Made by a program: the position numbers and the translations under genes
Part shown: positions 21,840 through 34,414 of the stretch, one piece after another
Layout: every line of letters begins with the position of its first letter
How positions within the stretch are numbered: position 1 is the first letter of the stretch
Origin: Gnetum montanum
Taxonomy: Eukaryota; Streptophyta; Gnetopsida; Gnetales; Gnetaceae
Assembly: GCA_015680685.1 (NCBI GenBank)
Contig: MNCI01002879.1
Location: 168,331-232,330, forward strand
Reading direction: 5' to 3'
Length of the DNA: 64,000 nt
Notes under the pieces: generated by a model
The model's database searches: none
What the model saw: only the letters and a program-made list of their open reading frames with translations
Told to the model about the DNA's origin: nothing

Positions 21840-24800
21840 ATGTCATAGCATCACCTTCCTCTTTACTACCTTCCTCTGCATTATCATTTCCGCCCTTAGA
21901 GGGCCCTGCTTTTTCATCAAAAATATACATCATAAACATGAAATAGTCAGCTAGAGTTATATGTAATAGCTAGAAAAAATATAAACTGTTGCATCGCAAA
22001 AAGTGACTAACATGAGATGGCCCTGCGTCTGCCTTGGGTGGTATGCGATCCAATCCAATCCCGAGGTGGTGCTAGACCTCCTCCTCCGTAATATCTGCCC
22101 AATGCTTATTACTCAATTTAGTGTTTGCTGCAGCTTTCTCCTTTTCGATGGCCATCCATCTCAGCAGTCCTGGAGAAGAGGTTATGACGGTCTCACTTGT
22201 GGAAAGATTCACTTCTTGCTCAGGTAACTCCATGACTGTCACCTATTGCATCAACTTGTTGTAGGCCTCAGAAGCACCAATGACATCTACAAATGCTTCA
22301 TAAGTATACAACTTCACTGAAGCATCCTGGTATTGTTTATGATAGGTGGCACATTCCGGTTTATACATATGCTTGTGATTCTTATGGGACTACCCCCATT
22401 CATAAACTCAAGTGCTATAGTCCTTCTAGTGTTGGTTCTTCTGCGCCAACAAGTCCATCTGCATCCACTGCTCAATTATTTCCCGGGTGGCCTCGTTGTT
22501 GCACCGCACATCCATCCAATATCTTGCATAATCTATGATGGTTTTGCGTCAATTTTCATCATTGGTACCATGGGCCAGGAGGAATTCATTCTTGGAACGG
22601 AGGTCTCCCACCTCGGCGTTCAGATTGGCCTTTTCTTTATCCTACCTCTTGACTCGTTTCCACAGGTCTTCATTCATGCACCTACACTCCCACAAGGAGT
22701 GTGCCAAGTGCAACGCACATTTGCTAGCCTCATTGTATACATGACGAGGCACCTTGGTCACTTCAAGTGGGAATGTAGGCACGACAACCACCATTATTGC
22801 TTGTTTTGGGTCCCACTTGAGGTGAGAGGCTAATATCACATGTAAAAGTGTATCAGTGACAATAGCGTAGAAAAGTTTGGCAACTCAGGAAGTCTAGCAT
22901 AGCAAGCTGAAAGTCTAGCGTAGCCACTTTACTTACCCACTTCCAAATTGACCTGTTTGAGATGGTTGATCATATCGTTGACAACCGCCTACATGAACGT
23001 AAGCTTGTCAGGGGTCTTGGCCAATGGTTCCAGCCGAATCAAGGAAGGTCCTACAATGTTAACAGTAGTTTCTACCATATAACTAAATGCATCAATAATG
23101 ACCGAGATGGACTATAATAAAGCTAACAAGTAATTCAAACGATAGTGTAAGGGCTCCTACCCAGCAAACCCTCAGGAGTGATAGTGGGGGGATTTCCCAT
23201 TGACATACTATCTAANGAATATACAGTCAAACTCACCAGCATCTAATTGTAGCTCGCATCCTTGCTAGCTTAACACTATAGCAGCACCCTCCATCTTCAT
23301 CTACTTCTTCGATGATGAAATGTACTCAGTGAAGGGATCATCAGCAGAGGCTCCTTCTTGGTCGGCACAGGTTTCCTCTTTATTCGTTGGCACCTTTCTT
23401 TTCAAGGAACCAGCATCCTCCTCACCTGCAGGAGCATTTTCCTTGATGATGGGAGCCCCTTTCTTTTTGGTGGGGGTTCCTTCTCTCTTGATCGGGGCCC
23501 TTCTCTCTATGGCCAGGGCCCCTACATCTTTATTAGCTACCCCCATTTCAGGGATTGATATCTCTTCATTACCTTCTTCTTCTTCTTCTTCCTTTGACAG
23601 CAAACCAAGTTCACATTAGGCCATAGCGTATTAACTCAAATTCTATGCTACCCTATGGTACGCTACCTACCGTAGCACAGTGTAGCAAACATTAACCAAA
23701 TAAGCAAAAAAACAAGCAAAACACCAAAAGCATTTACCAATGGGATCTTGTGTAGCTTGAACCGCAATGCCTGCCCCTTTTCTTCTTCCATACGAGGAGT
23801 CTCCTCAGCTGGATGAGGCCTCTTTTGTCACAACTTGGTGGCCACTGTCTTTGCTATGAGGCATTTCCCCTATGATACACTACCCATAGTAGCAGGGGGT
23901 GTGTCTCCCATGCTATCCTAGCCAGGAAAGTTACAGGCTACCTGATCCTTACTCTTCATGGAGAATGAATCCCAAATTACTTTTGGGGGGATCCTAGGCT
24001 TGAGTGGTCCAGAAGACTTGGCAGATCCATAGCTTGGAAATCTAGTTACAATCTTGCATAACTCAGACTCCATTCTCACGGACCACCAAGAATTCTGTGA
24101 AACGCCGCAAGTAGGCTATGTAAAAGGTGTGGTGCACATTGAAACGAGACTTATTCTTCTTATGAAGTTTGACTATTTAAGCTTGCAGGCCTTTGCAGAG
24201 ATTCCTAGCCCAATTGTAACAGGCCCCCTCTTCCATCACCTTCCTCATCACCCAAGCTTGCTTAATCCCAATAATCTTTCCTTGGGAAAGTAGTTGATGG
24301 AAAGCATAGGCATAGAAGATGGGGTAAATGTCTCTAGTCATTTTTGGCTTTGCTTTTTCCATCAGGATCCCGTTTCGCCCTTTCGCCATCCCTAGCCACT
24401 CCTCAATGTCCCTCTTATGGTTTTCCCCTTTTTTGGTCTTTACCCCCACAGGGAGACCATCAGCAAGGACACCGAAGAGGTTCACGAATAGTTGGTCATT
24501 GATTTCAAGGACCACCCACAAACCGTGCACTCATGTGCAAAAATGGTTTACCTTTTCAGAAAATGAGTCAACCAGGGCCAGCATCTCAATAGCAAGGATG
24601 CTCAGGTTCACAGCCAGGAACAAGTCCATGAGGCCAATGTCCTAAATGTGGTTGGTCAGTGATTCTGTGGCCCAGTTACAAAGACAGCCTTGAGTCTCAT
24701 CTACCTCCTAGTACTTGAAGTAGATGTTGGCCTCATGATGCCCAGAGGTGATCACCATCACCTCTTCAGACTTCTTCGCCATTGCAGCATTTTGCACAAA

Positions 24801-26408
24801 ATACTTAAACAAAAGCAGAGATAGCACAATAATAGGAGTAACACTCAAACATGCAAGCAACTCATTGTTTAGCTTACCATGTTTAAACAGTGATGGGAAT
24901 GGCGGAAGATCCAACAACACATCTTCAATGGGGATTGGTGTAAGCGATTCCCAATCCCCATCCAACCAACTAAACTCCTTACATCTATTATAGATCTGGG
25001 AGTACCGGGTTGGGCAGGTTTTATACTCACTCCTACATTAGCCTACCACACCTACACGCATATTCTCAATGGAAGAAAACTCCCGCAGTGCCATCTATGC
25101 CAAGGTTATCACATCCTTGTTACTATGAAGTCCATCCTTGTTGATAAAAAACCTGGTAACAAAAACACACTATTAACATTTGCCTAGTATATCAAGTATT
25201 GCATAGCGTAGTGGAATATGTTTACAGAACTCATCGGCCAGCACAGTAAATGATTCCTGGTGGATTTTGAAAACAAGTTCCCATGTGGTGGGCAATAAAC
25301 AAAGTGTTTTACAGATGGTAGAAATTATATTTGGGCATCTTCTAGATCCAAGCCAGATGCCTCAAATTTTTTGGACACTGACTAGATCCTGCTCCCTGCC
25401 CACTCCTAATTGCTCCATTCGTCAAAAATCTCAAAATACCATGATTTGCCCCAGGCAACAGGGTTTCTGTCACTACAACTTCTACCTCCTCCAACAAGTG
25501 TGACTAAATGATCACACTGAAGTGTTGGAGGAGAAATTGTAGGAACTCCCATGCACCTTCTCGGAACTAGACCGCCTGCTACCTTGCATGCACATGGGGT
25601 GGATGAACATTTGCCACTGGTTCACTCAGGTAGCATAGCATCCCTACGATTTTTAGGACAATCAAGATTGGCCTTAGCACCATCCTATATAACACAATTG
25701 CAAATGTTAACGTCATGTTCGAGTAGGATTTACATATAGCGTAGTAGAATTAGCAGTTAGCAGATAGCGTAGCATGACTCTCTCCATGCATGTAGTATAA
25801 CAAAAAACACGAAAGCGATAGCATAGCAGAATTAGCCTAGCATAGCAAAAAAAGATCTAAACACAAATCTTTTGACAAGAAAATAATTCAATGCACTACA
25901 TTAGTTTTGACAAATCTTCTACCTGACATAATGATTTACATTACGCCGTGATACACATGTGTTACACTATCAAATCATGCACATGGCCAAACCCTCCATA
26001 GGGTTGTACACTACACTATTTGCATGCTGAGTTGCTAAAATTGCCTAAGCTTCTATGACAAGCTAGCCATAGCAATGGTGGTTTAGGCAACACTACATGC
26101 AACCTTAGTGCAGTGTCCATACACCTGTCACGGATGAGTCAGTAATAGTGACAGTGTAAAGGCCAAAATAATAATAAAACGATCACAAGAAAATGTAGAT
26201 TACATAAAAAAAATCATAGAAATGAAAATAGAGAAAGAAGAAGCAATGGTAGCAGCATAGAAAAAACAAAGAATAGCGTAGCAACTTACTGAGTTGATAG
26301 GGTCTCATCTCGCACTGGAACATGCACCTATAACACATGCCCTAGGGTCTCCTTCACTTCATCCACCTTGGCGAGTGCTAGGTGTTTGTGTTCTTTCTTC
26401 AGAGCCAC
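21840..26408 (-). pseudogene. Antisense multi-exon gene, copy A
   Basis: Read from 26408 downwards. Exon 1 (ATG decayed to GTG) gives a Lys-rich start with LALAKVDEVKETLGHV. The second exon (about 25600-25235) gives EFLQFLLQHFSVII and CFQNPPGIIYCAG. The third (about 25155-24990) gives FFINKDGLHS and later WLDGDW. The fourth (about 24780-23950) gives GLMDLFLA, then VVLEINDQLFVNLFGVLADG and YPIFYAYAFHQLLSQGK. Then come a Lys/Glu/Pro-rich exon (23603-23300), a coiled-coil exon (from 22800, FPLEVTKVPRHVYNEASKCA) and an acidic tail (about 21900). Exon order and the words match copies B and C. Introns contain GCGTAGC/GCTATGC palindrome words. A single N lies at 23217. It does not look like a known enzyme; see the findings for its likely relationship. 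Confidence 0.65.
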
Positions 26409-26539
26409 TGTTTTGGTTGTTGATTCTTTCTTGGATGCTATGCTGAATTGCCTTACTTTAAGTTAGCACAATCGCTCTACACTTTGAACCAATGCTCTGC
26501 GCTATTACTGTAAAAATAACAAGTTTATCGGGGGTAAAC

Positions 26540-26640
26540 CCCTATTTATAGCTGAAATGGTAAAAAATAACTTATCATTTTCTCTCCCTGATTAATGAGG
26601 GATGTTCCGTATCTTGTAGAATCTCCCCATAGCGTAGCAA
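26540..26640 (-). promoter_or_regulatory. Promoter of antisense gene A
   Basis: On the minus strand: a CATTAATCAGGGAGAGA block, about 40 bases, then CTATAAATAGGGGTTT (TATA on + at 26543-26550). Copy B has the same arrangement 155 bases before its ATG (42376-42440). Conservation of both blocks in two diverged copies supports a functional promoter directed against the retrotransposon transcript. Confidence 0.65.
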
Positions 26641-26679
26641 TATTGTTTGCATTACGATAGGTGGGTCCAACTAAAAACT

Positions 26680-27010
26680 TTGGCCCACTTTAAACTAGTC
26701 GTTAGTCTTCAAAGAAATAACTAACTAGTCAGTCCACAAAGACCTTAAACTAGCAGCTTCAAACTTTTGCATTTAGACAGTCCACAAAGACCTTAAACTA
26801 GAAAATTCTAACCCACAGCCTCTATCAAGTTAACGGTCTGCAAAGACCTTACACTAGTAGTTCTAACACGTAGCTTCAATCTCGTTAGTGGTCCACAAAG
26901 ACCTTAAACTAATACTTTAAATTTTTGAATCTAACTTGTTAGCGGTCTGCAAAGACCTTAAACTAGCAATTTTACATCTTTTGCACTTAGGCAATTTGCT
27001 ATGACTTTAA
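26680..27010. repeat. Diverged AAACTAGC / CCACAAAGACCTTA repeats upstream of RT, element A
   Basis: About six to seven degenerate units, each with GTCCACAAAGACC and TTAAACTAG, lie between the antisense promoter and the start of pol. The same word family flanks every module boundary in elements A, B and C. Confidence 0.7.
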
Positions 27011-27150
27011 ATTGGTAGGTTGCAAAGTTTGCGTCATACTTTATAATTATTTCAACTGTTCACATCTCATTGCTACTTTACAAATTCTTACTACGCACTG
27101 TTGCTACAAATAGGTATCCCTTGACTAGGCATCCATCTCATTGTAGCAAG

Positions 27151-30100
27151 TTGAGTGAGAATGACAATGCACCATGATCTTTCTTCACCTCTAGCATTGA
27201 CAAGTCCACATGGCAAGCTTACAAGACAACTGAACCCAATGTCAATAGACTGGGATTCACTCGCAGAAAGCACTGCAATGTACTTAGAAACATCCCCAGA
27301 CTAGCCTGAAAGTCTGGTCCAAGCACTAGATTTAGAGGTCGGGGATGTAACTGAGGACCCTTTCATTGAGATGCCTGTGACCACATCTAGGAGGAAAATA
27401 AAAACGTTAAATCTTAGCTCCCTCTTAGATTCAAAAATGCACAAAGATGTAGCCAAGGTACTGTAGAATAATATCAAAGTATTCGCATGGTCTTACAATG
27501 ACATGTCAGGTTTAGATCTAAGGCTCATACAACACAACATTGTCTTAGATCCGCAGATGAAGGCAGTTAAGTAGAAGACTCACAAGGTTTAACCAGAGAT
27601 TGCACTAGCCGTATGGGATGAAATCACCAAGCTCTATCAAGCTAGTTTTATTTGGGCAATTGATTACTTAGAGTGGGTATCAAACATCATTGTGCTTTCT
27701 AGGAAAATGGGAGGAATACAAATTTGTATAGACTTTCGAGATTTGAAAAAAGCCACGATCAAGGATGACTTTCCACTACCGAGTATCGATCAACTCATCA
27801 ACACTATGGTTGGTCATGCTCTATTATCCTTCATGGACGATTTCTCCGGCTACAACTAAATCTTCATCAACCTAGAGCATTAGTTAACAACAACCTTCAT
27901 GACTCCATGGGGTACTTTTTGTTACACTATGATGCCCTTTGGGCTCAAGAATGCTATAGCAACCTACCAGAGAGCCATGACTCACATCTTTAGCGACTAC
28001 ATCTTAGAAATGCTGAACGACTATGTGGATGACATAGTAGTCAAATCTAAAGAGGTCGTTGATCATCCCAACAATCTAGGTGTAGTACTTAAGCAATGCC
28101 AGATGCATGATTTATGCCTTAACCCAAAAAATTGTGTCTTCAGGGTGAGAACTAGACGCATGTTAGGGTTTGTAGTATCAGAGGTTGGAATACGAGTGGA
28201 CCTTGACAAAGTCAAGGCCATAGTTAATCTAGTTCCACTTACAAAAATTAAAGAATTGCATGGGTTACAAGGTAGGGTATAGTTCATCAGAAGGTTTATA
28301 GTAAATTTGACTAACAAGTTTCATCCCATGCAACATCTATTAAAGAAGGGGGTTAACTTTGAATGGACAACACAATGCCAACAAGCCTTTGATGATTTGA
28401 AGAAAGAGCTTTTACACCTCCTGACTGTGTACTCACCATAGAGGGATAAGACTTTCTTCGTCTACATTGCTACCTCAGACACGTCTATTACAACACTGTT
28501 ATGTCAGAGATGAGACGATGGCTCTGACATTCCAGTGTATTATCTAAGTCATGCATTGATAGCGTATGAAGAAAAACATAATGAGATGTAGATACACTAC
28601 CAAGCCCTAGTTTTTACATTAAAGAAATGGAGGCATTATCTATTTTGTAGAAAGGTTAACATCATTTGCAAGAGCAATGTACTCTGGGCTATCACAAACA
28701 ATCTATATGAAAGTAGTAGGATAGCCTGATGGAAAGCCATAACAATGGAATTCGATTTGCATTATGTGAGCCAATCGTCGATGAAAGGCCAAGCTATAGC
28801 TATGCAACTTAAAACCTCACCCATCGACGATCAAGAAATCATAGATACCAAATTCCCTGACGAGCATGTTAGCACTATCAATGTTGTCCTGTCACATCTT
28901 GATGCTACCTTGCATTTCAACGGCACCTCGATGATGCAAGAGGGTAGTGCAGCTACCGTCATCACGTTCCCCTCTAGGGAAATGCAACCTTTTGCTTATA
29001 ATTTTGCATTCCTTTGTACAAACAACATGGAAGAGTACAAAGGTTTACTCAAGGGCCCTTAGCAGCCCAAGCATTAAGCATTCAACACCTGGCGATTCAC
29101 TAGGATTCACAACTCATTGTGAATCAAATCACTGGGGTCTACGCTTACAAGGCTACACACCTACAACCCTACTACGACCTAGTAAAAACCTTGCTCAAAT
29201 AGTTTACGCCAACAGACATTCAACATGTGCTACACAATGAAAACACCGTAGTAGATGATATGGCCACCCTAGCATTAGATGTGCCATCACAACTATTCAC
29301 AAGTTTGCTAGCTTCAATTATTGAGTATATGGAGCCTATCACTCAGGCGGTACAAGTAGCCTCTATTAGTACTATAGGCACCTAGGAGTGGTATGTGAAC
29401 ATTAAAGCCTACCTGCAACATGGTGAGCCCCCAAGTGGATTAACATCTACCTAGAGAGATGTGATTCGCAAGTGTGCTTAGCAATACGTGCTCATGGGAG
29501 ACAATGCCATGTGCAAATGCTCCTATGATGGGATATTGTTGGCATGCATAAATAAGAAGCAAGAACAGGAGGTCATTAATGAAGTACATGAGGGACTGTG
29601 TGGTGGACACATAGCACCTAGGGCCATGGCTACAAAAATCATATGCCTAGGGTACTACTGTCCTCACATGGAGCGTGATTGCCTAGCCAAAATAGAGACT
29701 TGTGATACGTGCCAAAGATATGCAAATCTTATACACGTTTTCCTACAGAGTTGCATCCAACATAGATCACGTGGCCTTTCCAGCGATGGGGACTAGACAT
29801 CATAGGACCTATCATGCCTAATTCTTTTGCAGGGCATAGCTTCATCATCACCACCACTGAGTATTTTACAAAGTGGGTGGAGGCTATTTTCCTAAGAAAG
29901 ACTACATCTCAGCAGGTTTTCCACTTCATCTTAGACAACATCATGACAAGGTTTGAGCTTCCCATGACTATTGTGACCGATAACAGGCCATAGTTTAGTA
30001 GTGCAGAAACCAAAACCTTCTGCAGCAATCTTGGCATCAGGCAATCGTTCTCCTCACCATACTATTCGTAGGCAAATAGAAAAGTCGAAGCTACAAACAA

Positions 30101-30640
30101 GTCCATCATCAACTTGCTCAAGAAAATGCTTAACAATAGCAAGAGGCGATGGCATGAGTAAATCCTTTATGTGTTGTGGGCTTACAGGATGACGTGCAAG
30201 ACTGTGACAGGTAAGACACCTTATAGTCTTATTTATGGATCTGAAATGGTGTTACCTCTTGAGTTGCAGATACCCTTGCTCAAAATGATCCTATCAAACA
30301 TCGTGAGTGAAGCCTAGAACAACGAGTTGAGGATCATCGACCTCGAATCCATAGAGGAGGAGTGTGTACAGACACTTGGTTGCATAGAGCATTACCAGAA
30401 CAGGCAACGGTAGAAGCATCATGAAAACTCGCATCAAGGGTCAGTAAAGAAGGGAGACCTCATTCTCAAGGCTGTCCGTGAGCATGTGAACAAATTCTCA
30501 GCAAACTAGGAAGGTCCATTCATGGTCACTAAAGCCTATGGGAATGGGGCCTTCAAGCAACATGGATGGCAACGAGTTCACAAATCCTATAAATCACTCA
30601 TACCTCAAGCCATATTACATCTGATGCATCAAGGTAAGCA
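27151..30640 (+). pseudogene. Tat-like pol: RT, RNase H, second RNase H, integrase, element A
   Basis: A candidate splice acceptor (ATTGTAG or GCAAG, 27141-27150) precedes the frame. RT: FCYTMMPFGLKNAIATYQRA and YVDD at 28022-28033. RNase H about 28440-28700. A second, archaeal-type RNase H at about 28905-29060 (LHFNGTSMMQEGS, then FLCTNNMEEYKGLLKG), the mark of Tat/Ogre elements. Integrase: HHCC (HEGLCGGHIAPRAM ... CDTCQ, about 29590-29725), then a core keeping the three acidic positions (DIIGP at 29797; ILDN/VTDN near 29935-29985; KVEATNKSI near 30085), C-terminal part to about 30600. It would copy and insert the element. More than a dozen stops; several sit where B has Gln. Confidence 0.88.
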
Positions 30641-31135
30641 AACGTCCGCTATGACATAAAACTGGCAAAGGTAAGCAATCATCTGCTACAATGTAAAACT
30701 AGCAAAGATCATTTGCTATGAGGTAAAACTAGTAAAGTTCATTTGCTACAACGTAAAACTAGCAAAGGCAGTCTACTTTGACTATAAACTAGCACAAAAT
30801 GTCTATCATGATGTAAAAATAACAAAGCACATCCGCTAAGACATTAAACTAGCATAGATGGTCCGCTATGACTTTAAACTGGCCTATCCACCATCTACTA
30901 CGACATTAAAATAGCATAGACGGATTGCTAGGACCATAAACTAGTACTACCACCATCCACTATGATGATAAACTAGCACAGACAATCTACTAGGACTTTA
31001 AACTAGTGCATCCACCGTTCACTACAACGATAAACTAGCACTATGGTCTCCTAGGACCTTAAACTAGTGCACCAAAATTCGCTGGCACCTTAGACCAGTA
31101 TGTCAGATGATGTACCAGGACCTTAAACTGGGTTT
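30640..31135 (+). repeat. 36-37 bp tandem array downstream of integrase, element A
   Basis: About 13 diverged units, each with a CCGCTATGAC-like half and TTAAACTAGC. Element B has the matching array at 37850-38220 (-). Element C has 37-bp units with GACTATAAACT just before its 3' LTR. Confidence 0.8.
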
Positions 31136-32500
31136 GTGTCACGTCCCCAACATGCATCCATGACCCATCAAACAAGTGAGCATGCATACTGCCAACACGG
31201 GATGGGACGTTGTAGTTCCCGAATGTAGTTCACGATGCTAAGGAAACACCCTTGAGAATATATACAACACCACTACTCCTAGAATCTTGCTGATCATCCA
31301 GAGATGTCTTATGACATCTTTCTGACCTTCTAGAGCTACCGCTACCATGGTCCTTTGCCCTAGCAGTAGCTTCCATAGTCAGCGCCTGCTACTGGAGTTC
31401 CAACAATATTGTGGCCTAGTCACAATGTTGCTATCCTCCAACCCCTGTCGTTGCCCTAACCCAAAAGATGCTCAGCTATTGGGTAGCCTATCTCATAGCT
31501 AAACTACATAATGTTTGCCTTGGACAGGGATTCCTGAGCACTTGCATCAATGCAATTCCTAGCTACCTCGGTGCCGACCTCTCCACGTAGATGGTATTAG
31601 AATTGTTGCTGGCCTTTCTAGTTTGGATGTCGAATGGCTCAGCAACAACGTCCATTGTTCTAGCAACGTTCAAAGAAAGCAAGACCTTTGCCTTTATTTT
31701 ACATCATGGTTGCTTCTTCTAGTTTGCTCTCTATTTTGTTTGTAGGATACATATTGGAGAGGCATCGGTAAGAGGTGCATTTCACCACAGAGGTAGGACA
31801 CTACATCGTTCTAAGGTGATCATCCTGACTAGCTTAGCCACTTCAGAGTGCATATCCTATCCTCCCTCTTAACCTCCTTTACCTCATTCCTTACACCTGC
31901 AATTCTCATTCTCACCTCTTTTACGAATTTTCCTGATGCTTGTAAAGCCCTCCCATATGCCCAACTGTAAAGTCCATGATGCACGTAATGTAACTCGTCA
32001 CATGGGAAGCATCTATAGACAGGTTCAAGCCCCACATGGATGTAACGCAACTCATCCTGGGAAAGAAATGCATGTCCTATGACAAGGTTGTTTGCAAATG
32101 TAAATGGCAGAATAGCAAAAGAAAAAGCATAAAAGAGAAAAAGCTCGGGCAATAAAAATGAAGTACCTAAAACAAATGGCACATCAATTGTTTCATAGTA
32201 ACCCTCTCTAAGCATTCCGACGAGAGGTCAGAGGTCAACAAAAGCAAAGATGACCACACAAAAAACTCCCTCACAAGCATTCCAACAAGGGACCTTGCTA
32301 AGTCTTATCTTTACCATTTTCTTGAACCTCCTTCTCCCCCTATTTCAACCCTTCCTCTTTCCCTGCAAAACAAATCCAACACTCTCAAGCATAGTTAAGT
32401 GACATCTTGGAGATTACCGAAGTACAATGTTGGCATCTTGTCTTCCATGGTGTTTCATATTCTTTGTTGGCATCTCTCGGGTCTATCTTCTAGACATCGA
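31136..32500 (+). other. 3' non-coding region, element A
   Basis: No gene. It opens with GTCACGTCCCCAACATGCAT, matched at 37860-37830 (-) in element B, and the match continues (31975-32060 with 37190-37080; 32230-32500 with 37050-36800). An open frame on the minus strand at 31829-32215 is not kept in B. Confidence 0.6.
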
Positions 32501-32514
32501 CAAAGAGGGGCCAA
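32501..32514 (+). other. Polypurine tract, element A
   Basis: CAAAGAGGGGCCAA directly before the LTR; element B has the same bases in the same place (36785-36798, -). It primes plus-strand DNA synthesis. Confidence 0.8.
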
Positions 32515-34414
32515 TAAAAAATCCCAAAAATTTCAAGACCCTCTTGCTTCACCAAGGTCTTGGAATTTAGGTAAGGGATTTTCACAAGTGCAGCATCATG
32601 ATAGTTTGGCAAGAAATGAATGCACTAAGTTTAGACTATCCAATTCAGCAAGTTCTCTACCTCCAGAGCTGACAGGCCTGATGGACTCTTTGGCATGCCC
32701 ACCTGGGTGTTTCACCTGGCTGACAGTCTATTTAGAAACCATGCTTGGAGTTTTCGGCGATGCTCAGGATGCACAAAACAGTTCAGCAATTTTTTTAGTG
32801 AAGAAGTTTACTATGTTATGCTATGCTATGTAGTGTAGTAGAGCTCGGAAGATAGTTGCTCAGGCAATCAAGTGCAAATCGTTGTGGAACAAAGTGCTAT
32901 GCTATGCTACACTACGCAGCGTAGCACAGCGTAGTAAAGGTAAATCAGAAAGGCCTAGCTTACCAAGTGATTCCAATGAAGAAATTGCACTCGGCAAGCA
33001 CTCTGGCCTCCAAAACCAGTTTCCTTGTTCGAATTCAAGTCCTTTAGCAAGGCTTCTTACTATAATGTAGTGGATTGAGAAAAATGCAGAACATCACGAC
33101 TACTATGCTATGCTATGCTACATAGCGTAGCACAGCATAGTGATAATACAAGGGTAGCAAGAAATGTTTCAAATGCAAGTTCATCAAGTTCAGAGGTTCT
33201 CCTTCACAAAAGGTAAAAGTTGTAGCTGTTAGCATGATCAAAGCTTCAAACAAGTGTTTGCAACCTCAGCAAGAGTCACAAGTAAAGTCGATTTCTATGC
33301 TATGCTATGCTACATAGTGTAGCATAGCATAGCAGAGATGAAATTCAACAAAGTGCTTCAAAAGTTAACCCAATGTGCGCCAAAGCTTCCAACAGATGCA
33401 ATTGACTTCAAAGAAAATTTTCTTTTCAAACTAGTGGTTACGTTGTGCTACGCTACATAGCATAGCATAGTGTAGCAAGCAGCTATGTCATGCCAACGTG
33501 CTACGCTACATAGCATAGCACAGTGTAGCAAACAGCTACACTACACCAATATGCTTCATCTCTTGCTTGCATTATTTGCATACCTGATGCCAGCACTCTC
33601 AGTTTCAACAGCGTGATTGCAGTGTGGTAGGTTCATAATCAACTTTTCATGTCCATGCAATATGGACATGTCAGAATCTCACAGGTCTAATACACATGGT
33701 GTCCAAATCGCATTTCTCGCATACTCCTGGCCTTATAAATACCTCGACGAGCAACGCTCAAAGGGTTGGAAAAAATTGGTTAGCAAGTTTGGTAAAATTG
33801 TTAACAAGGTTGGCAAAATTTTAGCGATTGGCGTAAAATTGGTTTGTGGTAGGTAATTTTGGGCAATTTTGAGCATTGTTGGCATTGATTGGCATCTTAA
33901 CAATTCAAAGAAAGTTAATACTTTTAGCATTGGCACTTGGCATTAGCTTTTTTCTTATCTATGCTTTGTATTGTTGGCTCTCAAGCTTGTACCCGAAAAC
34001 ATAGTTGAGGAATTCTGAGTGTTCCAGTCATTCCTGGACTCCCCATGCCCCTTTAGCATTGTATCACTTGTTACACATTTTCAAGCAGAGAAGAGAATCG
34101 AACCCGCAACTTTGTGATGGTGCATTTCCTCATCCCAGTCACTCTGTTGTTTCTACATTATTATCACTATTTAGCATCATTTTCTTTATTATCACATCTA
34201 TTAATCATCAGTCATATTTCAAGTATTTCGTGCTCAAAACAACATTTACATAAGGTTAAGTTACACCAACTAAGTCCTTGTCTAATCGACCAGACCGTTC
34301 AGGGCACCCCGTTTCCGTTTTTATCCAGCATGGCCCTCGCATGGATCCAAGGTTAAGATTGTTCGCCCGAAAACCTCTCGATGTTTCTAGCCATCAACGT
34401 TTTTGGTCTCTACA
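32515..34414 (+). repeat. 3' LTR of element A
   Basis: Begins TAAAAAATCCCAAAAATTTC (B: TGAAACACCCCAAAAATTTG; C: TGAAACACCACAAAAATTTC), so the terminal TG has mutated. Ends ...GGTCTCTACA. Length about 1900 bp. TATAAATA at 33734-33741, preceded by hairpin-like repeats (32810-33535). Confidence 0.75.
32810..33535 (+). promoter_or_regulatory. U3 array of imperfect hairpins (GCTATGCTAC / GTAGCATAGC)
   Basis: Six blocks near 32815, 32892, 33100, 33298, 33433 and 33500 each read GCTATGCTAC, a short loop (ATA or similar), then GCGTAGCACAGC or a close form, so each can fold back on itself. They lie in the 900 bases upstream of the TATA box. LTR B has similar blocks at 36060-36510. Confidence 0.65.

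Larger units (their letters stand above)
18834..34414 (+). mobile_element. Tat-like Ty3/gypsy element A, 5' truncated, with antisense gene
   Basis: Order on +: gag (18868), protease (to 21462), antisense gene on - (26408 to 21840), RT-RH-aRH-IN (27151-30640), 36-37 bp repeat array, non-coding 3' region, PPT (32501), 3' LTR (32515-34414). Two RNase H domains mark the Tat/Ogre lineage. No 5' LTR or primer site is present: gag starts a few bases after the repeat array of a minus-strand LTR, next to a 15-bp direct repeat (18812-18826 and 18841-18855), so the 5' end was deleted. Confidence 0.8.

Noticed and set aside
31829-32215. 128-residue minus-strand frame with a hydrophobic segment
   Set aside because: The homologous stretch in element B (36970-37200) does not keep the frame; it lies in the non-coding 3' region.
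32399-32833. 144-residue plus-strand frame spanning PPT and LTR start
   Set aside because: It crosses a conserved PPT/LTR boundary and is not kept in element B.
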